Assembly (NCBI RefSeq): GCF_015223055.1
Contig: NZ_JADFBX010000004.1
Span: forward strand, 434,001-498,000
Reading direction: 5' to 3'
Length of the DNA stretch: 64,000 nucleotides
Source of the DNA: Pedobacter sp. MC2016-24
GTDB lineage: Bacteria > Bacteroidota > Bacteroidia > Sphingobacteriales > Sphingobacteriaceae
Shown: piece after piece, positions 38,501 through 46,734 of the stretch
Position numbering within the stretch: position 1 is the first letter of the stretch
Layout of the letters: every line of letters begins with the position of its first letter
Position numbers and translations under genes: made by a program
The notes under the pieces: generated by a model
Databases searched by the model: none
Told to the model about the DNA's origin: nothing
What the model saw: the letters and a program-made list of their open reading frames with translations, nothing else

Positions 38501-38995
38501 TTCAGCTATAAAAACTTTGACCTGGCCATTTTTATGCAAGGCGTTCAGGGCAATAAGATTCTGAACATTACCAAGTATGCACATAACGGTGGTACCACAA
38601 ACAATCAATATGTTGAAATGACAGGTGCATGGAATGGGGCTGGATCAACCAACGAATTGCCAAGAGCCTACAGTACCACTGAACGTGCTGCTGGTGTGGT
38701 CAGCAGATACCTGGAAGATGGAAGCTATTTACGCCTGCAGACAGTATCATTGGGGTATAACATCCCGGTTTCTAAATCTAAAGTATTTAAAACTGCAACG
38801 GTATATGTAACCGGTCAGAACCTTTGGACCATCACCAGGTATTCCGGATATAGTCCTGAAATCAATTCTTATGATAGCCGTAATTCGAACTCGGGAAGTC
38901 AGAATACAGGTTCGCAAAACCTGAATGTTGGTGCAGATGTAAACTCTTATCCACCGTCAAGGACATTCCTTTTGGGCGCAAAAATCGGGTTTTAA
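35594..38995 (+). CDS. SusC-type TonB-dependent outer-membrane transporter with STN domain
   Basis: An 1133-residue outer-membrane importer. Long N-terminal signal anchor (ILMLNWTLILGLLLSLDVSA), STN domain (about 50-120) for FecR contact, carboxypeptidase-like beta-sandwich (about 133-210), TonB-box region ELNEVVVVGYGTQRK, plug with DASSTAIYGSRGANGVILVT, and a 22-strand type barrel ending in FLLGAKIGF with a C-terminal aromatic residue. It pairs with the SusD gene 25 bases downstream to bind and import oligosaccharides produced by the secreted enzymes of this locus. Its ligand is presumably an acidic, fucose-containing fragment (inference from neighbours). Confidence 0.96.
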   Translation: MKNETPPDQAFLFRFKSRLILMLNWTLILGLLLSLDVSAKSYGQDVKVSLTLNGSSLKEAIGALEQKAQTRFMYSEDVLPKNKQVTLSVQNEELLNVLGKVLQNTGLTYKVTNAGLIVIAPEASGLADIKVKGKVTDDKGGPLPGVSIKVVGAAKGTVSNGNGEYELAVPDGGSIQFSYVGFATQTIAVAGRAIINVTLKDDANTELNEVVVVGYGTQRKSDLTGSVASLSGKDLDKTPVVGADQMLQGRVSGLQLTQSDGQPGNATSIRIRGTNSINSGNEPLYVIDGFAGVANLSSINPNDIQSIEVLKDASSTAIYGSRGANGVILVTTKKGKEGQNNINFDAYYGQQKLSKKMDMMNASQFAQYLNDYYTQYNAANPATQKALPYTNDQINSLGAGTDWQDELYRTAPIQSYQLSFSGGNKDTRYYLGLNHFDQDGIMRNTGFRRELIRMNLDRNIGNKIKVGFSSQISYSSQNIDATKTGVGYGAAGGALNMNPIVPLRDASGKYSFQNEPIPVVGVYGNPVAGVMLTQDNIGASRGLINAFGEYELIPGLKFKTSIGVDFTSGFEKRYLPSTVFIGQATVGQGYRSSAVNYSWLNENTLSYTKEFNKNHRIDALAGFSLQEFKTDEFSASSQNYFTDALGADNLSIGGNVLTPTSNAVKNNLASFFGRANYYYSDKYIFTFTMRADGSSRFGLNSKWGYFPSGAVAWRASNEDFLKDIKQISNLKLRASYGKTGNQEIPSYASLLQYGANGYSLGTAPVRVVGVSSLNIPNPKLAWESTQSFDFGLDLGLFKDRLSFVADYYRKTTTDLLLNVAIPQSSGFSTILLNAGKVQNHGLELSLNAKNIDNKDFTWSTTLNYSTNKNKVADMNGTNNIMVGSTGSYIVTNGLAPSILRVGQPIGSFYGYFSDGIWQTQQQIDAAGRKGVVPGDAIIRDLDGNGIINGDDRAIIGQAAPKFIYSINNNFSYKNFDLAIFMQGVQGNKILNITKYAHNGGTTNNQYVEMTGAWNGAGSTNELPRAYSTTERAAGVVSRYLEDGSYLRLQTVSLGYNIPVSKSKVFKTATVYVTGQNLWTITRYSGYSPEINSYDSRNSNSGSQNTGSQNLNVGADVNSYPPSRTFLLGAKIGF

Positions 38996-39020
38996 TCGGT
39001 TATACTTAATTTAAAAGATC

Positions 39021-40466
39021 ATGAAAACGAAAATATTATTATTACTTGCTGCAGTATTGACACTGGGATCCTGCAAAAAGTTTCTGACCGAAGAGCCCGG
39101 TAGTTTTTTAACACCTGAGAATTTCTATCAGACAGAGAAAGATGCCGTTGCCGCATTGAATGGTGTGTTCAGTACGCTTCAACCGCAAACATTTTACCAG
39201 CGTACGGTATATACCGTATCGGATAATGCTTCAGATTTAATGTATGCCGGCCCTGGTGCTGCCGACCGTAATTCCCTGAACGATCATACTTTTACAAATG
39301 TGAATGGTGAGATCAGCAATTGGTATGTAAACAACTACAAACTGATCAAAAATGCCAATGAGGTGATCACCTATGTGCCGCCGATTTCGATGGATGAGGC
39401 TAAAAAGAACAATATCCTTGGAAATGCCCGCTTTTTAAGGGCAATGGGTTATTTCAACCTGCTTACTGCATTTGGTGAAGTTCCTTTGATCCTTGCGCCA
39501 GTTACGGCGACCGATCCGAATTTATATCCTAAAAAAGCAACACTTGCGGCATTGTATGAGCAGATCATTATCGATTTGAAATATGCCGAAACGAACTGCT
39601 ATGCAGAAAAAGCGATTGCGGGAGCAGATAAGGGCCGTGTATCTTCTGGCGCAGCATCCGGATTATTGGCTAAAGTATTGTTAACCCGGGCCAAATCTGT
39701 AGCCGCCCAGGCGAATGACAGTCAGGATGCCCTGGCAGCTTGTAACAAGGTGATCGGAGATACCGGATCCTATGGATTGCTGCCAACTTATTCAGATATT
39801 TTTAGCTCCGACAATAAGTATAATAAAGAGGTGGTATTTGCGGTACGTTTTGGTGAAGCACCCAATGCATCTAACATTACACTGAGGATGTTCTATCCTG
39901 TTGTTCTGGGTGGTTATGGTTCATTCAATGCCTCCAATTACTTTTTTAACAATGGTTTTCCGGCAGGGGCACGCGATATCCGCAAAACCTATAGTGTAGC
40001 CAATACTGCCGCCGACCGTAAAACTGGCGTGGTTCAAAATGTGACTCCTTTCATCTATAAATTCAGGGATAGCAAATGGCCGGGCGACAACAACAACTCC
40101 AGAACAGACTGGTATGTATTGCGCTTGGCTGAACTCTATTTGTTACAATCGGAAGCGATGAACAACATCAACCCGGCTGATCCAAATAAGTTCAACGGTA
40201 TCAATACTGTTCGTACGCGTGCAGGTTTGACGCTCCCGGCAGACCAGTTTAACCTTGCCAATACGCCATCGGCGGATGCTTTTGTGACAGTATTGCTGCA
40301 GGAACGCGCCCGTGAGCTTTGCGGCGAAGGTCAGCGCAGATGGGATTTGCTCAGACTCGGGCGTTTGAAAACAGCAATGGCTACAGTGGGTGTGACCGTA
40401 GATGACAACCACTTGCTGTTCCCGATACCATTATCTGAAACAGATGTTAACCCTAACTTAAAATAA
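39021..40466 (+). CDS. SusD-type surface glycan-binding lipoprotein
   Basis: A 481-residue outer-membrane lipoprotein with lipidation Cys18 (LTLGSC). The N-terminal SusD-like block is EEPGSFLTPENFYQTEKDAV. TPR-like helices include NARFLRAMGYFNLLTAFGEVP and the C-terminal block has RARELCGEGQRRWDLLRLGR and FPIPLSETDVNPNL, all standard for RagB/SusD. It forms the lid of the SusC transporter encoded just upstream. No SusE/SusF-like surface binding protein follows; the next gene is a sulfatase 5 bases downstream. Confidence 0.96.
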   Translation: MKTKILLLLAAVLTLGSCKKFLTEEPGSFLTPENFYQTEKDAVAALNGVFSTLQPQTFYQRTVYTVSDNASDLMYAGPGAADRNSLNDHTFTNVNGEISNWYVNNYKLIKNANEVITYVPPISMDEAKKNNILGNARFLRAMGYFNLLTAFGEVPLILAPVTATDPNLYPKKATLAALYEQIIIDLKYAETNCYAEKAIAGADKGRVSSGAASGLLAKVLLTRAKSVAAQANDSQDALAACNKVIGDTGSYGLLPTYSDIFSSDNKYNKEVVFAVRFGEAPNASNITLRMFYPVVLGGYGSFNASNYFFNNGFPAGARDIRKTYSVANTAADRKTGVVQNVTPFIYKFRDSKWPGDNNNSRTDWYVLRLAELYLLQSEAMNNINPADPNKFNGINTVRTRAGLTLPADQFNLANTPSADAFVTVLLQERARELCGEGQRRWDLLRLGRLKTAMATVGVTVDDNHLLFPIPLSETDVNPNLK

Positions 40467-40471
40467 CGATC

Positions 40472-42031
40472 ATGATGAACTTTCTCAAGTCTCCTTACCT
40501 GATGAAAAATGCCTGGGTTACCATGGCAGTACTTGCTTCCGGGATGCTGGCTGCGCATGCGCAACTGTTGCCCAAGGGGAAGCCCAATGTGGTTTATATT
40601 CTGGCGGATGATATGGGGTATGGAGATTTGAGCAGTTTAAACCCGGGCTCCAAAATCAGGACGCCAAATATGGACAAGCTGGTGAAGCAGGGCGTAAGTT
40701 TTACCGATGCCCATTCCAATTCGGCAGTATGTACGCCAACCAGGTATGGCATATTGACTGGACGGTATGCCTTCCGTTCAAGTTTGAAAAAAGGCGTGTT
40801 GAACGGGTTCTCCAGGTCGCTGATCGAGCCAGGAAGGGTAACCGTAGCCGATTTTATGAAGGATAACGGTTACCATACCGCCTGTATCGGAAAATGGCAT
40901 TTGGGGTTGGACTGGGCCAGGCTTGATCCTGAACAGTCCATCCGGGAATTGAAAAGTGGCGAGAAAATAACAGCAGATTTTAAAGATAATGTAGATTTTA
41001 CCGCAGCTGTTAAAGGCGGGCCATCCGACCATGGTTTCGACTATTCTTACATCATACCGGCTTCTTTAGATATGGCTCCATATTGTTATATCCGTAATGG
41101 TCAGGTGGAAAAGCTGCCGACAGCCATGACGGCCGGACTGGGGGAGCAGGATGGGCGCGGATCTATGCGACGCCCGGGTAAAATGTCGCCCGACTTTGAT
41201 TTTCAGCAGGTATTGCCACGGTTCATCAACGAATCTGTTCAGTATATTGATCAGCATGCTGCCTCAAAAGATAAAGCACCTTTCTTTTTGTATTTACCAT
41301 TGCCATCACCACATACCCCATGGGTGCCAACTGAAGAATTTAAAAAAGCTACAGGAATTGGAAATTACGGTGACTATGTTGCGGAGACCGATTACATGAT
41401 TGGTCAGGTGATGGCTGCACTGGAGAAAAACGGTCTGGCCGAGAATACCATCATTATCGTGACCAGTGACAATGGTTCGGATTGGAAGCTATCGGATATC
41501 GAACAATCGGGGCATCTGGCCAATTACATCTATAAAGGCCGCAAGGCTGATATTTATGAGGCCGGTCACCGTATCCCTTTTATTGCGCGTTGGCCAGGTC
41601 ACATTCCCGCAGGTATTTCCAGTACGCAAACCATGTGTACTACAGATTTATTTGCCACACTTGCAGCAGTACTGAATAAGCCATTACCCAATCAGGCAGC
41701 GGAAGACAGTTTCAATATGCTTGATGCTTTTGAAGGCAAAGCCAAAGGTAAACAGCTCCGGGAATCAATCATTCACCATTCCCTGGGTGGTCATTTTGCG
41801 ATTAGAAAAGGGAAATGGAAACTGGCCACGGAACTGGGCTCGGGAGGCTTTACCGAGCCGAGGGTAGCGACGGCCACTGCAGGCGAAGCACCGGGTACTT
41901 TATATGATATTGACAAAGATCCTGAGGAAAAAGCCAATCTTTATGATAAAAATCCCGAAATTGTTAAGGAACTTACGGCGCTGTTAGCTAAGTACCAGAA
42001 ACAAGGTTATAGCAGGCCAATGACCAAATAA
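40472..42031 (+). CDS. Secreted sulfatase (formylglycine-dependent, S1 family)
   Basis: A 519-residue exported type I sulfatase that removes sulfate esters from carbohydrate. The signature C87-TPTR with following YGILTGRYAF supplies the Cys that is converted to formylglycine. Metal-binding residues are in YILADDMGYGDLSS and IVTSDNGSDW. The substrate-pocket blocks are IGKWHLGLDW and PFFLYLPLPSPHTPW. The C-terminal part ends with PGTLYDIDKDPEEKANLYDK. The ATG at 40502 (MKNAWVTMAVLASG) would give a more typical signal peptide than 40472. It is the only sulfatase in the locus, which suggests the glycan is lightly sulfated or sulfated at one position. An anaerobic-type maturase gene is not in the window. 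Confidence 0.94.
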   Translation: MMNFLKSPYLMKNAWVTMAVLASGMLAAHAQLLPKGKPNVVYILADDMGYGDLSSLNPGSKIRTPNMDKLVKQGVSFTDAHSNSAVCTPTRYGILTGRYAFRSSLKKGVLNGFSRSLIEPGRVTVADFMKDNGYHTACIGKWHLGLDWARLDPEQSIRELKSGEKITADFKDNVDFTAAVKGGPSDHGFDYSYIIPASLDMAPYCYIRNGQVEKLPTAMTAGLGEQDGRGSMRRPGKMSPDFDFQQVLPRFINESVQYIDQHAASKDKAPFFLYLPLPSPHTPWVPTEEFKKATGIGNYGDYVAETDYMIGQVMAALEKNGLAENTIIIVTSDNGSDWKLSDIEQSGHLANYIYKGRKADIYEAGHRIPFIARWPGHIPAGISSTQTMCTTDLFATLAAVLNKPLPNQAAEDSFNMLDAFEGKAKGKQLRESIIHHSLGGHFAIRKGKWKLATELGSGGFTEPRVATATAGEAPGTLYDIDKDPEEKANLYDKNPEIVKELTALLAKYQKQGYSRPMTK

Positions 42032-42039
42032 ATAAGCAT

Positions 42040-43377
42040 ATGAATAAATCTACGGTGATGATCGTGACCTTTCTACTGATGATCAGTTTAAAGTTGTCAG
42101 CAAAAGAATATAAAGTCCAATCCGCCGCAGATGTCAGGGCCTTGCGTTTATCACCAGGAGACCAGGTGATTCTAACCGGATCAAACTGGAAAGACCAGGA
42201 ACTGATCTTTAAAGGCAAAGGAACAAAAGAACAACCTATAGTAATGAAAACTGAATTTCCTGGTAAGACACAACTTACCGGGAATTCTACTTTAAAAATA
42301 GATGGCACCTGGCTGGTGGTAGACGGACTTTCCTTTACCGATGGCTATATTGAAAAAGGAGATGTAATTGCATTTTCTGCACAGTCAACCTGGTGCAGAC
42401 TGACCAATACCTCGGTGGTAGATTACAATAATCCGGATAAGAAAGCCGATTACCGCTGGGTTTCTTTATATGGTTTTAACAACCGGGTAGACCATTGTTT
42501 TCTGAAAGGAAAAACTACACAGGCCACAACACTGGTGGTCTGGCTTTCTGATCAGCCGAATTATCACCACATCGACCACAATTATTTCGGCCCAAGGCCA
42601 GAACTTGGCGGCAATGGTGGCGAAACCATTCGCATTGGAACCAGCACCTGGTCTATGTACGATTCATTTACTACAGTGGAATACAATGTTTTTGAGCATT
42701 GTGATGGAGAGATTGAAGCGATTTCTAATAAATCAGGTAAAAACACCATTCGAAACAACCTCTTTTACGAGTGTAAAGCTACCCTTACCCTCCGTCATGG
42801 CAATAAATCAGAAGTATACGGCAATTTCTTTATCGGCAACCACAAGCCCGGAACTGGTGGGGTGAGGGTAATTGGTGAAGGGCACAAAGTGCATGACAAT
42901 TATATGCAATCTTTAACTGGAACGGGTTTAAGTGCAGCTGTCGCCGTCATGGCAGGCTTGCCTAATCCGGTTTTAACCAGTCACTGGCAGGTGAAAGATG
43001 CAACCATCAGCAATAACCTGATTGTGGATTGTAAAGAGCCTTTTGCTGTTGGTGCCGGTTACAATCCGGATCGTTACCTGCCCGCTTTGAATACCAGCTT
43101 TACAGATAACACCATAGCAGGCAATAAAGCTCCGGTAAAATTTTATGATCCAAAGGTTGACATTACTTTCCATAACAATATGCTTATTGGTAAACCTGCA
43201 GATGTGCCTGCTAAAGGTTTTACGGTGAGTGACCTTTCGCTTAAGGGCACTGAATATGGTTTGTTTTTAAAGCCAGGGCAAGCGGCCTATGTTCCTTTCT
43301 GGAAAACGGAAAAAATCGGACCGGACTGGGCCGGAAACCTGGTCTTGGCCATTCGTGTGGAAAGCATCAAACTTTAA
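42040..43377 (+). CDS. Polysaccharide lyase family 6 (alginate/chondroitinase-B type)
   Basis: A 445-residue exported right-handed beta-helix lyase. The N-terminus has the PL6 opening YKVQSAADVRALRLSPGDQV and KGKGTKEQPIVMKTEFPGK. Catalytic K231 is in ISNKSGKNTIRNN and R252 in TLTLRHGN, with the 21-residue spacing seen in chondroitinase B. Calcium-site residues are in GNGGETIRIG and DGEIEAIS. The family cleaves beta-linked uronate (mannuronate, alternating alginate) or iduronate in dermatan sulfate. It lies 8 bases after the sulfatase gene, so desulfation and chain cleavage are probably coupled. Substrate is not fixed by sequence. Confidence 0.93.
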   Translation: MNKSTVMIVTFLLMISLKLSAKEYKVQSAADVRALRLSPGDQVILTGSNWKDQELIFKGKGTKEQPIVMKTEFPGKTQLTGNSTLKIDGTWLVVDGLSFTDGYIEKGDVIAFSAQSTWCRLTNTSVVDYNNPDKKADYRWVSLYGFNNRVDHCFLKGKTTQATTLVVWLSDQPNYHHIDHNYFGPRPELGGNGGETIRIGTSTWSMYDSFTTVEYNVFEHCDGEIEAISNKSGKNTIRNNLFYECKATLTLRHGNKSEVYGNFFIGNHKPGTGGVRVIGEGHKVHDNYMQSLTGTGLSAAVAVMAGLPNPVLTSHWQVKDATISNNLIVDCKEPFAVGAGYNPDRYLPALNTSFTDNTIAGNKAPVKFYDPKVDITFHNNMLIGKPADVPAKGFTVSDLSLKGTEYGLFLKPGQAAYVPFWKTEKIGPDWAGNLVLAIRVESIKL

Positions 43378-43400
43378 CAAATCTATAATCAAATACATTC

Positions 43401-44930
43401 ATGAAGAAAGCAATCACTGTTTTAAGTATTGCACTGGTCACCTTTTCTGCACACGCACAAAAGGTTGCTCCGCTTTGGACAGATTTTATAGCAGCCAAAA
43501 AAAGTGGTAAAACCCCACATTTGCCCGATTTTTCCTACGCCGGATACGCGTTCTCTGAACGGGAAATTCCTGCTGTAACGGGTAAAAAGTACTTTAGGGT
43601 AGATGATTATGGCGCTAAGGCAAATGACGATCTGTACGACGATGAAGCGATCCAGAAGGCAGTTGATGCAGCGGAGGCAAATCCAGGTGGTGGGGTCGTC
43701 TTCTTTTCTCCGGGAAAGTATTTGATTGCAAAGGATGAAGATGCCAAAAAACAAATCCGAATTTCAAAAAGTGGTATTGTATTGAAGGGGAGTGGTAGTA
43801 CTGCGGGTGGAACAGAGATTTATCAGGCCAATATGCGCATCAATGGCCGTCAGTTTATTTTTAAACCTAAAGAAATGCAAACGGAGAAGCTAACTACGAT
43901 TGTCGAAGATGCAGGCAGGGAAACTTTTTCTGTGGTAGTCAAAGATGCTTCGAAACTTGCAGTCGGACAGGATATTGTCATTCATCACCGCAGTGAAGAA
44001 TTTACACGCCTGTATTTCGCACCACTGGAATTGAAATCGGAATGGTCGCGTTTGTTTGGCGACAAAGGTGGCATGATGGTTTATGAAATTCATACCATTA
44101 GCAAAATTGAGGGGAACAAAGTAAGTTTTAAAAACCCGATACACCTGGATATCAAAATGGTGAAATCGGCAAGCTGGAATATTGAGCCCTATACTGCTCT
44201 TGAAAATTGTGGCATTGAAGATATTCTGTTCAACAGCAACTGGAAAAGTTATCCGGAAGAGTTTATACACCATAAAAATGAGATCCATGACTATGCTTAC
44301 GAAGCCATAGGGATGGAGTATGTTAAAAATAGCTGGGTGCGTCATTGTGAATTCCACGACTGGAACGAAGGAATTTTTATTCGCTCGGGGTACCAGGTGA
44401 CTATCGAAAATACCCATTTCAGGGGTAAGAAGGGTCATGCGTCAGTACATGCGAGAACAGGATATGGCGTGCTGATCCAACACTGTACTTTTAATGGTGC
44501 ACAACATCATGGTGCCGGAACCGGATATAGTGCGGTTGGCACGGTGATTACACAGTGTTCGCTGGGTACTGATCAGAATTTCGATATTCATTCTGGTCAG
44601 CCGAATGCTACGCTCTATGATGATATTGATGGCGGGGTATTTTACAATCTTGGCGGACCCCTGAATGGTCATCCGCATCATGGTAAGTATTTGGTGTTGT
44701 GGAATTTTTACCATAAATCTGCCAAAGCTCAGGAATACAATTTCTGGGACATGAGCCGGAGGAGGAACTATACAATTGCTTTGCCGATGATTGTCGGATT
44801 TAGATCGGATCAAAAGGTGACTTTTGTGAATGAAGGAATAAATCAGCTGCAAGGTCAGGAGGTTTTACCAAAGTCGCTGTTTAAAGCACAGCTGGAGTTC
44901 CGATTAATGGGTGAAAAGAGCAATAAGTAG
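43401..44930 (+). CDS. Secreted beta-helix protein with probable DUF4955-type C-terminus (activity unassigned)
   Basis: A 509-residue exported protein (signal MKKAITVLSIALVTFSAHAQ). The N-terminal pectate-lyase-superfamily part has YFRVDDYGAKANDDLYDDEA, VFFSPGKYLI and SGIVLKGSGSTAGGTEIY. A long beta-helix follows, with HDWNEGIFIRSGYQVTIENT. A His-rich stretch occurs near the C-terminus: GAQHHGAGTGYSAVGTV and LNGHPHHGKYLVLWNF. The last 150 residues look like the DUF4955 region of Bacteroidota proteins (tentative, from memory of the family). It is distinct from the beta-helix pair at 12453 and 45101 although the opening motif is shared. It lies 23 bases after PL6, last in the SusCD operon. Lyase or glycosidase activity is inferred from context only. 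Confidence 0.78.
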   Translation: MKKAITVLSIALVTFSAHAQKVAPLWTDFIAAKKSGKTPHLPDFSYAGYAFSEREIPAVTGKKYFRVDDYGAKANDDLYDDEAIQKAVDAAEANPGGGVVFFSPGKYLIAKDEDAKKQIRISKSGIVLKGSGSTAGGTEIYQANMRINGRQFIFKPKEMQTEKLTTIVEDAGRETFSVVVKDASKLAVGQDIVIHHRSEEFTRLYFAPLELKSEWSRLFGDKGGMMVYEIHTISKIEGNKVSFKNPIHLDIKMVKSASWNIEPYTALENCGIEDILFNSNWKSYPEEFIHHKNEIHDYAYEAIGMEYVKNSWVRHCEFHDWNEGIFIRSGYQVTIENTHFRGKKGHASVHARTGYGVLIQHCTFNGAQHHGAGTGYSAVGTVITQCSLGTDQNFDIHSGQPNATLYDDIDGGVFYNLGGPLNGHPHHGKYLVLWNFYHKSAKAQEYNFWDMSRRRNYTIALPMIVGFRSDQKVTFVNEGINQLQGQEVLPKSLFKAQLEFRLMGEKSNK

Positions 44931-44983
44931 TAAAGGTTTAAACAAAATACAAGTAAGGCGCTTTACAAGTTCTACCATTCTGA

Positions 44984-45077
44984 AACAATATCGGTATGTC
45001 CATGAACTGGCATTTGGCGGGTTTGGTCCCGAAGGGCCTTAGCCGGCTCAGCCATCGACGGATATACCGATATTGTT
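44984..45077. other. Large stem-loop (18-base inverted repeat) between convergent genes
   Basis: Left arm AACAATATCGGTATGTCC (44984-45001) and right arm GGATATACCGATATTGTT (45060-45077) are complementary at 17 of 18 positions, and the exception is a G-T that can pair in RNA. The 58-base interior is GC-rich and can fold again (GGTCCC GAA GGGCC near 45025-45038). It lies between the convergent genes ending at 44930 and 45101. It may act as a bidirectional terminator or be a structured RNA or a small palindromic insertion. No flanking T run is obvious. Confidence 0.7.
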
Positions 45078-45100
45078 GAGAACCTTACTTAATTCTTTTC

Positions 45101-46618
45101 TTATTTTAACAATCTCGCCTTAACCTGCGCTTCGTATAAAGAAACCGGTTCCACACCATTTTTATTCTCCCCTTCCCAAATTCCATCTGGCTTACCGTCC
45201 AAACGGCCTTTAAGCTTTTTGCCTTGCACACCTATGGCGTAGTTTTTTCCTGAAACCCATGGATTCTGTACTGCTGCACCAGACACTTTACAGTTCCACA
45301 ATACCTGGTTTACGCCGGACCAGCCATGTCCGCTGCCCCAGTTGCCGCGGTCCTGGATGTTGATCTCCCCATCGGTATCGATGTTGTCATACAGGGTTCC
45401 TGTCGCCCAGCGGTGATGCGGACCAATATCGGCATGGGTGTTTCTGGCTTTACAGTTATAAAAAACATTCGGCCCACAGGTTTTTGCACCCGTTACATAA
45501 TCGTGCCTGCCTTCTGTTGTTTCTAAGTTGGTAAAGAAATTCTGCTGACCATCATTGTTAAATGAATACCTTCTTCCTCCTGTAATCACCGATTTTGCAT
45601 CAAAACACCTGGAGTTTTGAACTGTAATGTTTTTAGCACCGCCACCTAAGCTTACGCAGGAATAGCCGAAGTAACGAGAGGTTACAGCATCAACCCAGGC
45701 ATTTTCAATGTTGTTGAAGTCGACCGCAACCCAGCCATGTTGCTCATCTGTATCACCGGCGTAAGCAGATTCGAAATAGATGTTCTCAACGCCCACTTCA
45801 TTTAAACGGCCTTTAAATTCGTATTTAAAGACTTGTCCGCCACCGTACTGATCTTCCATAGCCATTACAATTGGATTGTCAATGGTGATTTTATGGCCTT
45901 CAATTGCAGTAATTTTACGCTCGTAACTCAGGTTATAATCGGCACCTTTCCATTGTTTTGTGCCTTCTCTGGCAACAATCTGATCCATTTGCAGATCGTG
46001 GATCCATTGGTCTGTTCCTGGCCTGTATACCATAATCTTGTCACCTGTTTTTAAATCTTTGGTAGATGCCAGGTTAAAGGATTTAGCCCCACATGGTACA
46101 TATTGATCCGTTATTTTAATCCGGCTTCCGGTTTCAGTGACCTTTCCTTTACCGTTAATTTTGAGTAAGGAGCGCTGTTGGTTTCCTGTGGCAACTAATT
46201 TGGTGCCTTTTTCGGTATTTCCTTCACCTTTAAGGACAATACCGCTCGCAGTGATATTCAAGGTACCGGCTATTTGATATTCACCTTTGCTTAGCAGGAT
46301 CGCGCCTCTAAAGCCATCAGTGCCAACCGGAAGTGCCGATACTTCGTCAATAGCTGCCTGAATCATCGCGCCGGCATCACCTTTTATCGGATTTACAGTT
46401 CTGATGATTTTTACAGAAGGGATCTTTTTTAAACCATGGTAATAGCCTACCAAACTAAAATCAGGAATTACATTTCCTTTTTCGTCGGGGAAATAGGTAA
46501 TGCTGCCGTCCTTGTTGACTTGCAAAAATTTAGAGACCCAAATGGGTTGATCTATGATAAATGAAAACAGGATGACGCTGCACAGGGCAGCAGAAAGGGA
46601 AATTAAAAGTTTCTTCAT
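45101..46618 (-). CDS. Secreted right-handed beta-helix protein, homologue of the 12453 gene (activity unassigned)
   Basis: A 505-residue exported protein with N-terminal signal segment. Opening motif: GAMIQAAIDEVSALPVGTDG, GFRGAILLSKGEYQIAG, SGIVLKGEGNTEKGTKL. The C-terminal third has HHRWATGTLYDN, RGNWGSGHGWS and VLWNCK, the same landmarks as in the 520-residue protein at 12453. It is on the opposite strand to the rest of the locus and convergent with it, so it has its own promoter. A hairpin directly precedes its ATG. It may act on a related backbone; no catalytic residues could be assigned. Alternative: a carbohydrate-binding beta-helix without catalysis. Confidence 0.78.
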   Translation of the reverse strand: MKKLLISLSAALCSVILFSFIIDQPIWVSKFLQVNKDGSITYFPDEKGNVIPDFSLVGYYHGLKKIPSVKIIRTVNPIKGDAGAMIQAAIDEVSALPVGTDGFRGAILLSKGEYQIAGTLNITASGIVLKGEGNTEKGTKLVATGNQQRSLLKINGKGKVTETGSRIKITDQYVPCGAKSFNLASTKDLKTGDKIMVYRPGTDQWIHDLQMDQIVAREGTKQWKGADYNLSYERKITAIEGHKITIDNPIVMAMEDQYGGGQVFKYEFKGRLNEVGVENIYFESAYAGDTDEQHGWVAVDFNNIENAWVDAVTSRYFGYSCVSLGGGAKNITVQNSRCFDAKSVITGGRRYSFNNDGQQNFFTNLETTEGRHDYVTGAKTCGPNVFYNCKARNTHADIGPHHRWATGTLYDNIDTDGEINIQDRGNWGSGHGWSGVNQVLWNCKVSGAAVQNPWVSGKNYAIGVQGKKLKGRLDGKPDGIWEGENKNGVEPVSLYEAQVKARLLK

Positions 46619-46619
46619 A

Positions 46620-46662
46620 TTGCATAGGGAACCCGCCGGTTTAAACGGATTTACCTATGCAA
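46620..46662 (-). promoter_or_regulatory. Leader hairpin abutting the start codon of the 45101-46618 gene
   Basis: Arms TTGCATAGG (46620-46628) and CCTATGCAA (46654-46662) are perfect inverted repeats. The interior contains the near-palindrome CCGGTTTAAACGG. On the minus strand the hairpin ends one base before the ATG, so if transcribed it would cover the ribosome landing site. An operator overlapping the promoter is the alternative. Confidence 0.5.
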
Positions 46663-46734
46663 GTGCGTTAAAAAAAGCGAATTTTTAATATCTGTTATTG
46701 GCAGAATCATCAATTCAATTGGCCTTTTTGACCA

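Noticed and set aside
8280..44930. Dedicated alginate utilization system
   Set aside because: PL6 and a PF05426-type lyase are present, but no PL7, PL17, KdgF or DEH reductase was seen, and five fucosidases have no role in alginate.
44984..45077. Insertion sequence with terminal repeats
   Set aside because: Only 58 bases lie between the arms, with no transposase and no visible target duplication.
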